Source: an archaeon (GTDB taxonomy: Archaea > Asgardarchaeota > Heimdallarchaeia > Heimdallarchaeales > Kariarchaeaceae). From it: a stretch of DNA of 43,847 nt. The stretch is from the NCBI GenBank assembly GCA_024280435.1, contig JAJRQD010000216.1:1-43847 (forward strand), written 5' to 3'. Below, piece by piece: positions 19,279-27,988 of this stretch; position 1 is the first letter of the stretch, and each line of letters begins with the position of its first letter. The translations under genes were made by a program, and so were the position numbers. Below the pieces are notes generated by a model. It was given only the letters and a program-made list of their open reading frames with translations, had not been told where the DNA came from and did no database searches.

Positions 19279-20262
19279 ATGAGTATTCCCAGAACACACC
19301 CAGCCAGATTTCAGCCAAGTATACATCCTGGAGTCAAGTTGGAAAAAGAAGAGTATACCACCAAAGAGAGAGATGAGAAACTACATGAAGTAGGAAAGAT
19401 TGCAGCAAAGATACGAAATCATATTGCCAGTAAATCCAAACCCGGAGCATCTGTTTGGGATCTGTGCTATGAGGCAGATGAGATGATCCGAGATGCAGGT
19501 GCAACTCCAGCATTCCCAATAAATGTATCTATAAATCATGTGGCAGCTCATTACACAGCAGTACTTGATGATAAATTAACACTTCCTGATAAAGGCGTTG
19601 TTAAGATAGATACTGGCGTTGCAATGGATGGATGGATTGCAGATACAGCAGAGACTGTGGATCTTGATGGTTCTTATTCCAAGCTGATCAAATCAACTGT
19701 TGATGCAACTGAGACTGCAATTAAATTTATACGCCCTGGAACCAATACAGGTGATCTTGGTGGAATTATAGAGAAAGTTATCAAAGATGCAGGCTATGAA
19801 CCGGTGGCTGAATTATCTGGACATCTTGTCGAGAGATATGTGGTACATGCAGGAAAAACAATCCCATGTGTGAAATCTCCAAGAGGAGACACAGTTGAGA
19901 AGGGCGAGGTATATGCAATAGAAACATTCGCATCAAATGGCCAGGGGTCAATTCATGCAAATCTTCAGAAAATTACCATCTTCAGAGCATCTCCTATGAG
20001 AGTTAGACCAAGATCCAAATACGCCAGGAAAATAGTATCGGCTGCTATAAATGATTTCGGAGGAATGCCCTTCGCTGCAAGATGGCTTGAGAAACTAGGA
20101 TTGAGCAAGGCACAGATTGGTATGGGTATGCGAGAATTGCAGAACATAGGCGGTATTATTGAGTATCATGTGCTGAATGCCTCATCAGATACAATGATAT
20201 CCCAGCATGAGCACACTATGATCATCAACAAAGATGGTGCAGAGGTCACTACATATCTTTAA
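19279..20262 (+). CDS. map: Methionine aminopeptidase, type II
   Basis: VWDLCYEADEMIRDAGATPAFPINVSINHVAAHYTA, VVKIDTGVAMDGWIADTAETVDL, SGHLVERYVVHAGKTIP, EHTMIINKDG. Confidence 0.93.
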   Translation: MSIPRTHPARFQPSIHPGVKLEKEEYTTKERDEKLHEVGKIAAKIRNHIASKSKPGASVWDLCYEADEMIRDAGATPAFPINVSINHVAAHYTAVLDDKLTLPDKGVVKIDTGVAMDGWIADTAETVDLDGSYSKLIKSTVDATETAIKFIRPGTNTGDLGGIIEKVIKDAGYEPVAELSGHLVERYVVHAGKTIPCVKSPRGDTVEKGEVYAIETFASNGQGSIHANLQKITIFRASPMRVRPRSKYARKIVSAAINDFGGMPFAARWLEKLGLSKAQIGMGMRELQNIGGIIEYHVLNASSDTMISQHEHTMIINKDGAEVTTYL

Positions 20263-20388
20263 TTAGCTATTCTCAAAAATCATATAGACGATTTATAAAA
20301 ATGAATAATTTAATTTTAATGACAAATGTATGCATGTAGCTTTAACAATAATAACTACTTATTTTGAATGGCCCTATTATATAACAAT

Positions 20389-20715
20389 TCATGTTTTCTT
20401 TATCAGATCAATACTATCCTTATCAAAACCCATTTTTTCCAATATTCCCATTATTCTGAACTCATGGTTTCCCTGAAGCTCAATATTAGAACCCTTTACA
20501 GTCCCTCCACAGGCTAATTTCGTGCGCAACTGCTTTGCCATTGATTTCAAATCAAATTCCTTGGGATCTAGACCTGTAATTATTGTATAGATCTTGCCCC
20601 ATTTTCGCTTCTCAAGCACTACTTTCATACGTGACTCTTGCATGGCCACTTCTTCACAGACGCACAACACGTCATCTAAACCGCATACTGAACAAACTAC
20701 GTCATCATCAAACAA
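20389..20715 (-). CDS. Translation initiation factor aIF1 / SUI1 homolog
   Basis: CSVCGLDDVLCVCEE N-terminal zinc motif; KRKWGKIYTIITGLDPKEFDLKSMAKQLRTKLACGGTVKGSNIELQGNH. Confidence 0.93.
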   Translation of the reverse strand: MFDDDVVCSVCGLDDVLCVCEEVAMQESRMKVVLEKRKWGKIYTIITGLDPKEFDLKSMAKQLRTKLACGGTVKGSNIELQGNHEFRIMGILEKMGFDKDSIDLIKKT

Positions 20716-21185
20716 ACTATTAACTTACCTCGTTTTTCATATTGTACTTTTTTATCATAAGTACTATATTAGTAAGTTAATTGCAATCATATAAAGACTA
20801 CGCTACTACTTGATGAAAAATGTCTACAATTTAACAAACTATGATCTTAAAGGTTGATTTTATCGATAAATTGAGACATATTCACCTGAATACGTAATTT
20901 ATTGAACAGTTGCTAGTAAAATAGTACCGTGACTACTATCAAATCCAATATATCTGTTTCACAATTCTCCTGGAAATTGCCAATCCTTAACCTTCTTTAG
21001 TTGTGATGAATAGATGAAATATATTATCTCGAATATTTTGAGAATTACAGTTCCAATATCAATTATATAGTATTCACCACATTGTTATATGTTTCTTCAA
21101 TGAAATTAATAAAAATATCATTTTCCATATTAGAAAGATGTATTTACATTATTTTAATGTTTCATCATCAATTTATAAAATAATA

Positions 21186-22352
21186 TTACTTATTGAAAAT
21201 CTCAGAAGGATATTCATGATTGCCTACTGATAGTAGATTGAACTCTATATTCACATGTTCTGCTGCTCTTCTCAGTGTATCTATCTGTGCTTCATTATAT
21301 GGAATACCATATTTTTCAGAGTAATTCAATGCCTCATTCGATCTATCACCAGGCCATCTGGATCTCTCTCCAAAATATGTCTCATAATCTCTCATCAGAT
21401 CACTCACTCTCTTTCTTGCATCTTCAGCAGTATATAGCATATCTATCACCTGTGCTTCAAATGTATGAGATATTCTTCTCCTATCATCAGTGCTACCAAG
21501 GGGTACTTTGTTAATTGGTCCTCCACCAAGTGAATTATCAATCTCAATGAACCTGAGCATTGCATCTCCCTTGTATCCAGAAAGTGTGGATCCCTGTGGA
21601 AATACAGACCCCTTCTCATCTCCAAGGGTATCCATCGAATCTGCAAAATCATGTGGGTCGAAGGAACTCTTGAAATTACTATCTGCTATGTATTCTGGAA
21701 TTTTCAGCATCTCACCTGATTTGAGATATTTAAGACAATAACTGACTGCCATTCTTACCCATGCAGTATCAAATGTAAGCACTCCATTCTCATGGGGAAA
21801 AGATATTGCAAGTGGATTTGTACCAATCCTGTTCATAGTACCAGCACCTCTGGTATAATCCAATCTTTCAGGGTCATCCCCCATTACACGGGCCACCGCA
21901 ACTGTTGTGCATGTACTGCTACCTTTGAGATCCTTATCCTCTGCAATTTTATTACTCCAAACTCCAGCAGCTCCATAATGATTAGCATTGTGGACGATAA
22001 CTTTACCATATCCATATTCTCTAGCCATCTCTTTGACCAGTTTTACAGCTATATCAGAGGAATAGTGCCCCGGTACTCCATTCGCATCAATAACTTTGAT
22101 AGTGGGATATTTTTGTTCTTGAATTATTATATCTGTATCCAATCTCACAGTGGCCGTGATACCACTTCTTTTCACAGATTCCTCTATTCCAGTACCTCCA
22201 GCAGTACCATGAGAGAATATACCCCTCTTATCTGCCTCTAACAATGCATATGCAGTTGATTTTGCCATTTCATCCCTATATCCAGCAGCTATCAACACAT
22301 CAACTGAGAATTGATAGATATCCTCAACTTTGAAATGCTCTCTATTATTCAT
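21186..22352 (-). CDS. Malate/L-lactate dehydrogenase family (LDH2/MDH2) oxidoreductase
   Basis: ALLEADKRGIFSHGTAG, VHNANHYGAAGVWSNKIAE, RIGTNPLAISFPHENGVLTFDTA, FPQGSTLSGYKGDAML. Confidence 0.88.
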   Translation of the reverse strand: MNNREHFKVEDIYQFSVDVLIAAGYRDEMAKSTAYALLEADKRGIFSHGTAGGTGIEESVKRSGITATVRLDTDIIIQEQKYPTIKVIDANGVPGHYSSDIAVKLVKEMAREYGYGKVIVHNANHYGAAGVWSNKIAEDKDLKGSSTCTTVAVARVMGDDPERLDYTRGAGTMNRIGTNPLAISFPHENGVLTFDTAWVRMAVSYCLKYLKSGEMLKIPEYIADSNFKSSFDPHDFADSMDTLGDEKGSVFPQGSTLSGYKGDAMLRFIEIDNSLGGGPINKVPLGSTDDRRRISHTFEAQVIDMLYTAEDARKRVSDLMRDYETYFGERSRWPGDRSNEALNYSEKYGIPYNEAQIDTLRRAAEHVNIEFNLLSVGNHEYPSEIFNK

Positions 22353-22526
22353 AGTATATCTATTGTAGCCCCGTTTATCAAGGTTAATTGTTCAAGCCAT
22401 CAAAATACATAAAATAAATCAAATTCAGTGTATTTTGAGCTATTAACAATACTAAGTACTAATTATTAATAACATAAATTCTCAAGAAACAATAAGTTAT
22501 TATTAGTATACTATTTTGTAAAATAC

Positions 22527-22916
22527 ATGAAAGAACTTAATATTAAAGATTGGATTTTTCTAGCCGCAATTCTAGGTGGATTATCAGTTGCACTTGGTGC
22601 ATTTGGATCACATCTACTAGAGCCAATTCTAGATCCCAAGGATTATGATATTTTCAGAACTGGTGTGCGATACCAGATGTGGCATACTCTTGCAATATTC
22701 ATTGTTGCAGTACTTCAGAACTCTGTTAAACTGGATAAATTCAATTCAATACAATGGTCATTCCTAACAGGCATAATTATATTCAGTGGTAGCCTGTATG
22801 TACTGGTTCTTACACAACTCAGATGGTTTGGTGCAATCACACCTATTGGAGGAGTGGCATTCGTTCTTGGATGGTATTTACTTGCAAAATCAGCTATGAA
22901 AATCGATACGGAATAA
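22527..22916 (+). CDS. DUF423 family membrane protein
   Basis: LGGLSVALGAFGSHLLE, FRTGVRYQMWHTLAIF, FSGSLYVLVLT, ITPIGGVAFVLGWYLLA. Confidence 0.87.
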   Translation: MKELNIKDWIFLAAILGGLSVALGAFGSHLLEPILDPKDYDIFRTGVRYQMWHTLAIFIVAVLQNSVKLDKFNSIQWSFLTGIIIFSGSLYVLVLTQLRWFGAITPIGGVAFVLGWYLLAKSAMKIDTE

Positions 22917-22957
22917 TAACTAGTTTGTATTGATTAAATATCTTTAAATCAAGTTAA

Positions 22958-23491
22958 TTGAATATCTGTATAGTGAAATGTGATAAATGCGATAATGAGA
23001 TCGTAAATAAAAAAATAGGTGAAAAATCCCTACCGTATTGCGAGGAATGCAATCAGATAAAGATTGATGTGAAAATAGATGATTACAGAATAATTTTGAA
23101 AGAGAGAGGCATCAGAGCAATTGATCTGTGGAATGAAATCAAACCATTAGCTTATGATAAGAATAGAAGACATATTTACAATGAGATATCACTGGATGCC
23201 AAGAATCCAAGAATTAGAAGACAGGCTAGCAGATATGTGGAGGATAAAATTCTGTCCAAAATCGCAATGAAAGATCGTGTATTTGATAACAGAATACTTG
23301 CAATATCATTAATATCCGATGAGAAATATCTGGTTCATCTAGCATTAAATGCAAAAACTATTGATGAGAAATTACTTGCAGTAAGAATGGTTGAGCTGAG
23401 AAAATCATTGATTGCAATCTCTGATAAAACTGATAACAAAAGGATCAACAAAATTATTGATAGAAAATTCTCATCGTCAATCAAGTCTTGA
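22958..23491 (+). CDS. Zinc-ribbon protein with alpha-helical C-terminus, unknown function
   Basis: CDKCDNEIVNKKIGEKSLPYCEEC followed by helical, HEAT-like sequence. TTG start in the track; a GTG start slightly downstream is also possible. Confidence 0.55.
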   Translation: MNICIVKCDKCDNEIVNKKIGEKSLPYCEECNQIKIDVKIDDYRIILKERGIRAIDLWNEIKPLAYDKNRRHIYNEISLDAKNPRIRRQASRYVEDKILSKIAMKDRVFDNRILAISLISDEKYLVHLALNAKTIDEKLLAVRMVELRKSLIAISDKTDNKRINKIIDRKFSSSIKS

Positions 23492-23702
23492 ATTTTTTCA
23501 CATGATGAATTCAGAAGACAAATACAATACTTACAATGAATTTCAGTATGATAATCATTTAATAATTGATAGAGAGACAGCTAATCCATCAGATGCTACA
23601 AATATAATATCTACTAATTTTGATTTACAATTATACAATTTTCATCTTTTTATGGATAAAATTTGTTAATGTTTATTAATAAAAGTCACAGAGACCAATA
23701 AT

Positions 23703-24224
23703 ATGACTTATGAACAGATCACATGCGTATTTCATCCCAATGTCATTGCAGGATTGAATTGTGAGAGATGCAGAAGACCTATTTGTCTCAATGATCAACG
23801 CACGTATGAGAAAAGAAGATCAAGAGGTTCGTCTAGACATAGAAGAACATATTATGAACGATATTATTATTGTCCAGATTGCAATATAAATGTATTAAGC
23901 AATGATATGGAATCTGCAAAAAGTATGGGAATAATTATGTCTATATTGATGGTTCTAATCGCCCTCATATCTGGATTTTCATTTTTATATATTATCCCAT
24001 TGATTTTTATCGCATCTTATCTTTCTAGTAAATCAAAATATGAAAATGCAGTCAAAATGGAACATCAAAATTCAGGTTCACCAAATACATACAATTATAG
24101 AAAAGAGACTTTCAGATTAAACTGCAATCAATGTGGATCTGTAATACATAGTAATCAGAGGTTCTGCAATACATGCGGTGACACAACAGAGGATGAACTG
24201 CGTGCACACAATAACTATATGTAG
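23703..24224 (+). CDS. B-box-type zinc finger membrane protein with C-terminal zinc ribbon
   Basis: CVFHPNVIAGLNCERCRRPIC...CPDC; hydrophobic MGIIMSILMVLIALISGFSFLYIIPLIFIASYL; CNQCGSVIHSNQRFCNTCG. Confidence 0.7.
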   Translation: MTYEQITCVFHPNVIAGLNCERCRRPICLNDQRTYEKRRSRGSSRHRRTYYERYYYCPDCNINVLSNDMESAKSMGIIMSILMVLIALISGFSFLYIIPLIFIASYLSSKSKYENAVKMEHQNSGSPNTYNYRKETFRLNCNQCGSVIHSNQRFCNTCGDTTEDELRAHNNYM

Positions 24225-24238
24225 AGTACAATAAAATT

Positions 24239-24865
24239 CTATTTCCTTGCAATCACAAAATATGTGGGACTTCTTGTCCAATCATTGTTTATAATCTCAA
24301 AACCAACTTCAGAGAATAAATTCATCAACTCTTCGGGTGTATAGAATACAGATCCCATCAATGCTAATTTCTCCATCCATCTGATAAATCTACCCCAGTT
24401 TGTTCTGGGATGTATCTCCTCCATTGCAATAAATCCATCTTTTTTCAGCACTCTATATGCCTCTTTCAAACCATCAAGCTGTTTGGACCAATGATGGAAT
24501 GCATCAGATACAATTACATAGTCAATGCTGTTATCATCAAATGGTAATTCCTCTGCATATCCTTTAATTGCCTCTATTTCAGGATAACTAATATGTATCT
24601 GCCTAAGCATTTTTTCAGCAGGTTCTATAATTATCACCTCATGTACTTTATCTAGAAAGTATGCTGCAAATCTACCTGTACCTCCACCAATTTCCAATAA
24701 CTTACCCTCACCATTGAAATCAAGGTTCTCCATCAACTCTTTTGGATACCTCTGCTTGATCAACCTGTTATATATCGGAGCTAATAGATTAAAATGAAAA
24801 TTCATACAATTTAGCAAGAAATTATCAAAATATATAGTTTGTCTCTGCAAATAATAATAATCCAT
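24239..24865 (-). CDS. Class I SAM-dependent methyltransferase
   Basis: KLLEIGGGTGRFAAYFLDK, IIIEPAEKML, DYVIVSDAFHHW, EAYRVLKKDGFIAMEE. Confidence 0.88.
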   Translation of the reverse strand: MDYYYLQRQTIYFDNFLLNCMNFHFNLLAPIYNRLIKQRYPKELMENLDFNGEGKLLEIGGGTGRFAAYFLDKVHEVIIIEPAEKMLRQIHISYPEIEAIKGYAEELPFDDNSIDYVIVSDAFHHWSKQLDGLKEAYRVLKKDGFIAMEEIHPRTNWGRFIRWMEKLALMGSVFYTPEELMNLFSEVGFEIINNDWTRSPTYFVIARK

Positions 24866-24883
24866 ATAATTTGTTATTCAATT

Positions 24884-25333
24884 ATGAAAGATATATTGAA
24901 AAGATGTGATACAATAATTTTCCTGTGTTCTGGAAATATAATAAGATCTGCATTCGCAGAATTATATGCAAGATATATACAGATAGACAGGATAATTGTA
25001 TCAGCAGGAACCACGTATTTCAACAGGTAGATAAGTACAGAAGCAAGAGATGAACTACAAAGATTGGGAGTATCAAACAGTATAATTGGAAAATTCACAC
25101 CAACACATATCTTTGAATTGGAATTGGGGAGATATTCTAATATTATTGTGATAGGTATGAAACAACATCACCTAGATGATTTCCAATATGCTAATATTCT
25201 GGGAAAATATCTATTATCAGAGATTGAGGGTATAAGAAAAGATATTGCAGATCCATACTTTGAAGGAGGGTTTGCAGAGGTATTCTCTGAAATTAGGAGG
25301 TATGTAGATAGAATCAAATTACTAGAAGATTAA
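24884..25333 (+). pseudogene. Low-molecular-weight protein tyrosine phosphatase-like gene interrupted by one in-frame TAG
   Basis: IIFLCSGNIIRSAFAELYARY (C-X5-R P-loop), SAGT, then TAG at 25028-25030, then the same frame resumes ISTEARDELQRLGVSNSIIGKFTPTHIFELELGRYSNIIVIGMKQHH...DIADPYF. Confidence 0.75.
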
Positions 25334-26697
25334 TTTTTATGAAAATGATTTCTCTCAAAAAATAGATCTATTTTGGACCCATTAATTCTGAAATCAACTG
25401 GTATTTTTCCATTTGCTGCGTTCAGTACGAAGAAATTGACCGGTTCATTCTCTTCATAATTTTCAGGAATCAATGCAAATTCAAAATTGCTACGTGATAA
25501 ATACATCATCAGAGTACCTGCTTTTCTTGTAATCACAGCAGATGATGTATTTTTGTAAGTTGAGTACTCTCCAACAAGCTTATTCATATGATCACTGAAT
25601 TTATTCTCTAGTAAATCTTCAGCAGATCTATCAAGTAAATGTAACAATAATGCTTTGTTTATATCATTAGGGAGATCCTTGTGATTGATCATAACTACAA
25701 ATCCTCTGTTGATCTCAGGTATAAATGCGATATTTGCTGAAAAAATGCCCACAGAACCACTATGTGTGATAATTTGCTTACCAAGATAATTGTATATACT
25801 CCATCCAAATCCATAGGCTCTTGAGCCAAAATCCTTACTGGGTGCACCCAGAGACCTATCTCTGTATTGAGGAGAATGAGCCAGACCAAGCAGATCCTCT
25901 CTCACTATATTTTTATCCCCAAATTTACCTCTATTCATGTTCATAATCAGATAATTTGCCAGTTCATTCGTTGATGTGAGTAAACCTCCAGGTGCATTGA
26001 AAAATTCATGATCCACTGGCTTTTCCTCACGTACTTGTTTTTCCAGCATATATCCTTTGGAGTGATTATCATCCCTATAGAATTTATCAAGAGAATATGT
26101 TGATCTGTTCATATTCAATGGTTTGAGAATATAATTCGCTATATACTTTTCAAATGGCTCCTCAGATACAATCTCAACAATTTTTCCAAGTAATGTGAAT
26201 CCAGAGTTGAAATAGAAGAACCTCTCTCCAGGTGCCACTCCCTCATCTATCGCATCATTGATATGTCTTATAAGATCATCATAGGATGAAATTGGAATTA
26301 TTGGAGGATTACCCCTATTACAGAAAATATCTATCTGTACAGATAACACCTGCAAATCAGGTATTCCAGAAGAATGTGTCATTAAATGTCTAATGGTGAT
26401 TTTATCTGCTTGTTCAAGTGTTATAGGCAGGTATTTTGTAATTGGATCATCAATATTCAGTTCGCCAATCTCATGTAGTTGTAAGATGGCAAGACATGTG
26501 AATGATTTGGATACAGAACCAATTCCAAAAAGTGTATCTGGATCACATGCTATCTGCTTGTAGTAATCTCTTGAACCGATGGCATTTGCATGTATAATTT
26601 TACTTCCTTCTATCAGTGCATAGCTCAATCCAGGAACTTTGAATTTCTCCATAATTATGGAAAATTTACTCTCCAGCTTATTTATTGAAGACATCAT
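25330..26697 (-). CDS. Serine hydrolase, beta-lactamase class C / penicillin-binding-protein-like
   Basis: FGIGSVSKSFTCLAILQL (SxxK), FYFNSGFTLLGKIVE (YxN-like), ITHSGSVGIFS (HxG-like). Confidence 0.85.
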   Translation of the reverse strand: MMSSINKLESKFSIIMEKFKVPGLSYALIEGSKIIHANAIGSRDYYKQIACDPDTLFGIGSVSKSFTCLAILQLHEIGELNIDDPITKYLPITLEQADKITIRHLMTHSSGIPDLQVLSVQIDIFCNRGNPPIIPISSYDDLIRHINDAIDEGVAPGERFFYFNSGFTLLGKIVEIVSEEPFEKYIANYILKPLNMNRSTYSLDKFYRDDNHSKGYMLEKQVREEKPVDHEFFNAPGGLLTSTNELANYLIMNMNRGKFGDKNIVREDLLGLAHSPQYRDRSLGAPSKDFGSRAYGFGWSIYNYLGKQIITHSGSVGIFSANIAFIPEINRGFVVMINHKDLPNDINKALLLHLLDRSAEDLLENKFSDHMNKLVGEYSTYKNTSSAVITRKAGTLMMYLSRSNFEFALIPENYEENEPVNFFVLNAANGKIPVDFRINGSKIDLFFERNHFHKN

Positions 26698-26839
26698 TAT
26701 ATTCAGAATTACGGAGTTGTATAAATAATTATGTCATTAGGATTGATATAAGTCTAAATAATAAAATTATGATACAAATAATTGAATTTTTTAATGATTG
26801 CAACATAGATTAATTTAATGCAGATAATTCAATCATATT

Positions 26840-27823
26840 ATGAATAAAGAAACAATTTATTGTTTCTACTGTGAGGCATATCAGAGATTAATTATTGACT
26901 ATCCTGTCAATATTGGCGATAATAATATCCAGAATAATCAGACACCAAGATGTGAGATACATTTTCAGTACAGATGTGATATATGTGATAAAAATGTACA
27001 TTTTAATGGTATATCTTATTGTATTAACTGTAAAAAATTCACATGTATAGATTGTGGAGGGATAAACAAAATAGATAAAGAGTTTCTAACTTATAATTAT
27101 TACTATGATATAGCCTGTGCAGAATGCAAAAAATATAATTCTGCATTAGATTTTGCAGAGTTTGAACTTACTCATCCTATGCAGATAGGGGTTATAAGAC
27201 CCAATGGGAATATTTTACTGTGGGTACCAATGAATCCAGATTATCCAACAAATGCAGGATCAATATCTGGTGAGACCAGAATGTTTGTACATGCAACTGA
27301 AGGAATAGAACTTTCAAATAATCAAAAAATATATGATTATCTAGCAGAGCTTTTAGAAGCATCACAATCAGATACAATTCTTGAAATACATTGTGAAGAT
27401 GAAATAATTGATAAAGAAACCAGTATAGCTGATGAGTTATCAAAAAATACCATTGATTATAAAGCTAACTTGAATATCTTATATCATCATCTAGATCAAT
27501 CCCTCAGAGAATACGAACAGAAACAATTTGATAGAATATACTTTATTGATAACTGTAATATTGATTTACTAGAAATTCACAGAATACTGAAAGATGATGG
27601 TATATTTGTGTTCTCAATACCACATCCATGCCATACAGGACTTGAATTAAAAATACCTGTGGATAGTCACAGGATAGATGATAGAGTAAGATTATCTGAT
27701 AATTCAAATAATAAAATTAGTAAAAATATAAATAATCTGATTTCAGCAGGTTTTACTATTGTAAAGCTAGTAGAGTTGATGGAGGATAATCCAATCATGA
27801 TTTTCAAAGTAAAAAAATTATAA
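26840..27823 (+). CDS. Multi-zinc-finger protein with degenerate methyltransferase-like C-terminal half
   Basis: CFYCEAYQ, CEIHFQYRCDICDKNV, CINCKKFTCIDCGG, CAECKKY; C-terminal TILEIHCEDEI and HRILKDDGIFVFSIPHPCH resemble class I methyltransferase elements. Confidence 0.5.
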   Translation: MNKETIYCFYCEAYQRLIIDYPVNIGDNNIQNNQTPRCEIHFQYRCDICDKNVHFNGISYCINCKKFTCIDCGGINKIDKEFLTYNYYYDIACAECKKYNSALDFAEFELTHPMQIGVIRPNGNILLWVPMNPDYPTNAGSISGETRMFVHATEGIELSNNQKIYDYLAELLEASQSDTILEIHCEDEIIDKETSIADELSKNTIDYKANLNILYHHLDQSLREYEQKQFDRIYFIDNCNIDLLEIHRILKDDGIFVFSIPHPCHTGLELKIPVDSHRIDDRVRLSDNSNNKISKNINNLISAGFTIVKLVELMEDNPIMIFKVKKL

Positions 27824-27988
27824 TATTGAATTTATAACATAATGTAAGATTAGATTAATTTATCATGTTCTATTATAGAATTCTATAAGTTTTACAATTA
27901 AAATTTATTATTATTTAGCTGAATACTCGAAATATAATTATACAGTGTTACTAATTAGAATACCTAGCTACTCGTGAGTGTAAAATGA

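Noticed and set aside
20716-21185. Long intergenic region searched for tRNA or structured RNA
   Set aside because: No tRNA-like cloverleaf or GC-rich structured segment recognised; only AT-rich promoter-like sequence.
23412-23669. 85-aa ORF overlapping the end of the zinc-ribbon gene
   Set aside because: First part is an alternate frame of the upstream gene; the remainder has no recognisable motif. A very small real protein starting near 23503 cannot be excluded.
25028-25030. Pyrrolysine/TAG recoding as the preferred explanation
   Set aside because: TAG ends multiple apparently normal genes in this window, and no pyl genes are visible here; kept only as one option in the finding.
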